Below, piece by piece: positions 62,738 through 64,000 of a stretch of DNA of 64,000 nt (position 1 is the first letter of the stretch; every line of letters begins with the position of its first letter). Under the pieces are notes generated by a model, which saw only the letters and a program-made list of their open reading frames with translations, was not told where the DNA came from and searched no databases. The stretch comes from DUOA01 sp012839095 (GTDB lineage Bacteria > Bacillota > Clostridia > Caldicoprobacterales > DTU083). Position numbers and translations under genes: made by a program. The stretch lies in NCBI GenBank assembly GCA_050951505.1, contig JBMNJE010000011.1:186001-250000 (forward strand), read 5' to 3'.

Positions 62738-64000
62738 ATGAAGATCAAAGCTTTCAAGGGGTCGCTTGCGCTGATAGTGACACTTATATTAATCTTTACA
62801 GCAGTAAGCTGTACCCCGACGGCAGTAGATCCGGATCCAACACCCACACCTGCTCCGGCTGAAACACCCGAGCCGACAGACGAGCCGGTGGAAGTTCTTC
62901 CCGACCTTCCTGCCGACAGGTATGATGCCAGGGTTACCCCCCGTACAGGCAACAATGCAACCAATCCATTGGTTGTAAGCACAGGCACATTGGACGGCAA
63001 ATTCAGCCCCTTCTTTGCCACATCAGCTTACGACACAGACGTAGTAGGCATGACCCAAATCGGTCTGCTTCATTACAACAAGGACGGGGAACCGGAAGCG
63101 GGAATTGACGTACCCAGCTTTGCTTACGACTACACCATGGAAGTAAGCGCTGATAACACCCTGTCTACCTATACCTTTGTTCTGAAGAATGGAATCACCT
63201 TCTCAGACGGAACACCGGTTACAGCTAAAGACGTTCTGTTCTCCATGTATGTACTGAGTGATCCTGCCTATGATGGTTCTTCCACCTTCTATACAATGAA
63301 AATTCAGGGTATAAATGAATATCGCCTGCAAACAAGCGCCGATGTTCTTAAAACAGTTGATGCCATTCTGGAAGCCGGCATTACGGCCAATGAGGATGGA
63401 ACCTTCACCATAAATCCTGCTGACGGCGTAGCAATGGAAGTACAGGAAAAGTTCTGGAGTTATCTGGACGAAGCCGGTATTAAATTCGCGCAGGAGATTA
63501 TCGATTACGTAAATACTGATTATGCAAGCTATATTGAAAGTTATTTTGCACCTTATACCCCTGACCAGGTAGCAGAAAATTCCAACATGCAGGCAGCATT
63601 CGGCATGGTATTGTGGGGCTTCGGTGAAGTTGATGAAGAAGGAGCCTTCACCGACTCTATGGGTAAAACATATGATCTGACTACAGACACAGTCGATGCC
63701 AAAGTATATTGGGAGAATATTCTGGATGCATATGGATACGACTTAAGCGATGCCGGAATTAACTATGAAAAAGCCGGCGATCTGACCATCCAGGATTATG
63801 TTAAGGAAGCTTATATAGCTGCTGAAGGACAGGTAGAAGGCGGCGTTCCCAGCATTAGCGGAATCACCACCGGAACCGTAACCAGCGATGACGGCGTGGA
63901 AAGAGAATATGTGAAAGTTGTTATCGAAGGCGTGGATCCCACAGCTATCTTCAAACTGGGCGTCTCAGTAACTCCCTTCCATTATTATACCGATGGGTAT
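62738..64000 (+). CDS. Peptide/oligopeptide ABC transporter substrate-binding lipoprotein (partial)
   Basis: ATG 62738 follows AAGGAGGAG, and 421 codons are read before the window ends. A signal peptide with lipobox AVSC (Cys at about residue 25) leads into a Pro/Thr/Glu linker (about 30-55). The SBP_bac_5 domain follows: STGTLDGKFSPFFATSAYDTDVVGMTQIGLL is the typical first block, then FVLKNGITFSDGTPVTAKDVLFSMYVLSD. The family binds di- or oligopeptides or related ligands. Dpp/Opp permease and ATPase genes would be expected to the right. Confidence 0.9.
   Translation, partial: MKIKAFKGSLALIVTLILIFTAVSCTPTAVDPDPTPTPAPAETPEPTDEPVEVLPDLPADRYDARVTPRTGNNATNPLVVSTGTLDGKFSPFFATSAYDTDVVGMTQIGLLHYNKDGEPEAGIDVPSFAYDYTMEVSADNTLSTYTFVLKNGITFSDGTPVTAKDVLFSMYVLSDPAYDGSSTFYTMKIQGINEYRLQTSADVLKTVDAILEAGITANEDGTFTINPADGVAMEVQEKFWSYLDEAGIKFAQEIIDYVNTDYASYIESYFAPYTPDQVAENSNMQAAFGMVLWGFGEVDEEGAFTDSMGKTYDLTTDTVDAKVYWENILDAYGYDLSDAGINYEKAGDLTIQDYVKEAYIAAEGQVEGGVPSISGITTGTVTSDDGVEREYVKVVIEGVDPTAIFKLGVSVTPFHYYTDGY

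Noticed and set aside
1..64000. CRISPR arrays, insertion sequences, prophage genes
   Set aside because: No spaced direct repeats, transposase motifs or phage structural genes were seen.

Overview
The window reads as chromosomal DNA of an anaerobic, fermentative, low-to-moderate-GC Firmicute of class Clostridia. Signs of this are strong purine-rich ribosome binding sites, near-consensus sigma-A promoters, a Rex repressor, L-lactate dehydrogenase, tmRNA, a guanine riboswitch and a T-box leader. No phage, insertion sequence or CRISPR array is visible.

Layout. 1-5.1 kb: end of an ABC-F ATPase gene (minus strand), rex, manA, a rhomboid protease and a DUF362/ferredoxin protein. 5.1-10.9 kb: divergent galT/galK, then ldh, degV and trmL. 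11-18.5 kb: the lower glycolysis operon pgk-tpiA-gpmI-eno (no gap gene here), followed by secG and rnr. 18.5-21.4 kb: guanine-riboswitch-controlled purine permease, smpB and ssrA. 21.7-27.1 kb: accessory region with an esterase/acyltransferase-like/zinc-ribbon membrane protein cluster, a deletion scar joining two broken genes, and an RDD protein. 27.2-34.4 kb: hydroxypyruvate-isomerase-like protein, DegT-type aminotransferase, a divergent PurC-like ligase and a PotABCD-type transporter. 34.5-36 kb: MATE exporter. 36.2-39.4 kb: ECF-type sigma factor, its coupled RsgI-like membrane anti-sigma factor and a second exported RsgI-like protein; both large proteins carry Asp-rich PepSY domains. 39.4-46.2 kb: glycerate kinase, GntP permease, another permease, tRNA-Leu(CAG), a 2-hydroxyacid dehydrogenase and a TIM-barrel isomerase. 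46.3-51.3 kb: pyruvate kinase, then a T-box leader and a TrpXYZ-like ABC transporter. 51.5-56.5 kb: pyridoxamine kinase, MetNIQ transporter, citrate synthase (minus). 56.8-60 kb: galE, a sugar nucleotidyltransferase and an NahK-like sugar 1-kinase. 60-62.3 kb: DUF1538 membrane protein plus a tandem PII-like protein. 62.7 kb to the end: a truncated peptide-type ABC binding lipoprotein.

Taken together, the window covers central sugar metabolism (hexose and galactose entry, lower glycolysis, lactate, redox sensing by Rex) with accessory modules between. The two best candidates for undescribed biology are the sigma/RsgI-like/PepSY module at 36.2-39.4 kb and the Hyi/DegT/PurC-like/PotABCD cluster at 27.2-34.4 kb. 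The DUF1538-PII pair and the T-box with an apparent Phe specifier come next. All family assignments are by reading motifs; no database search was run.
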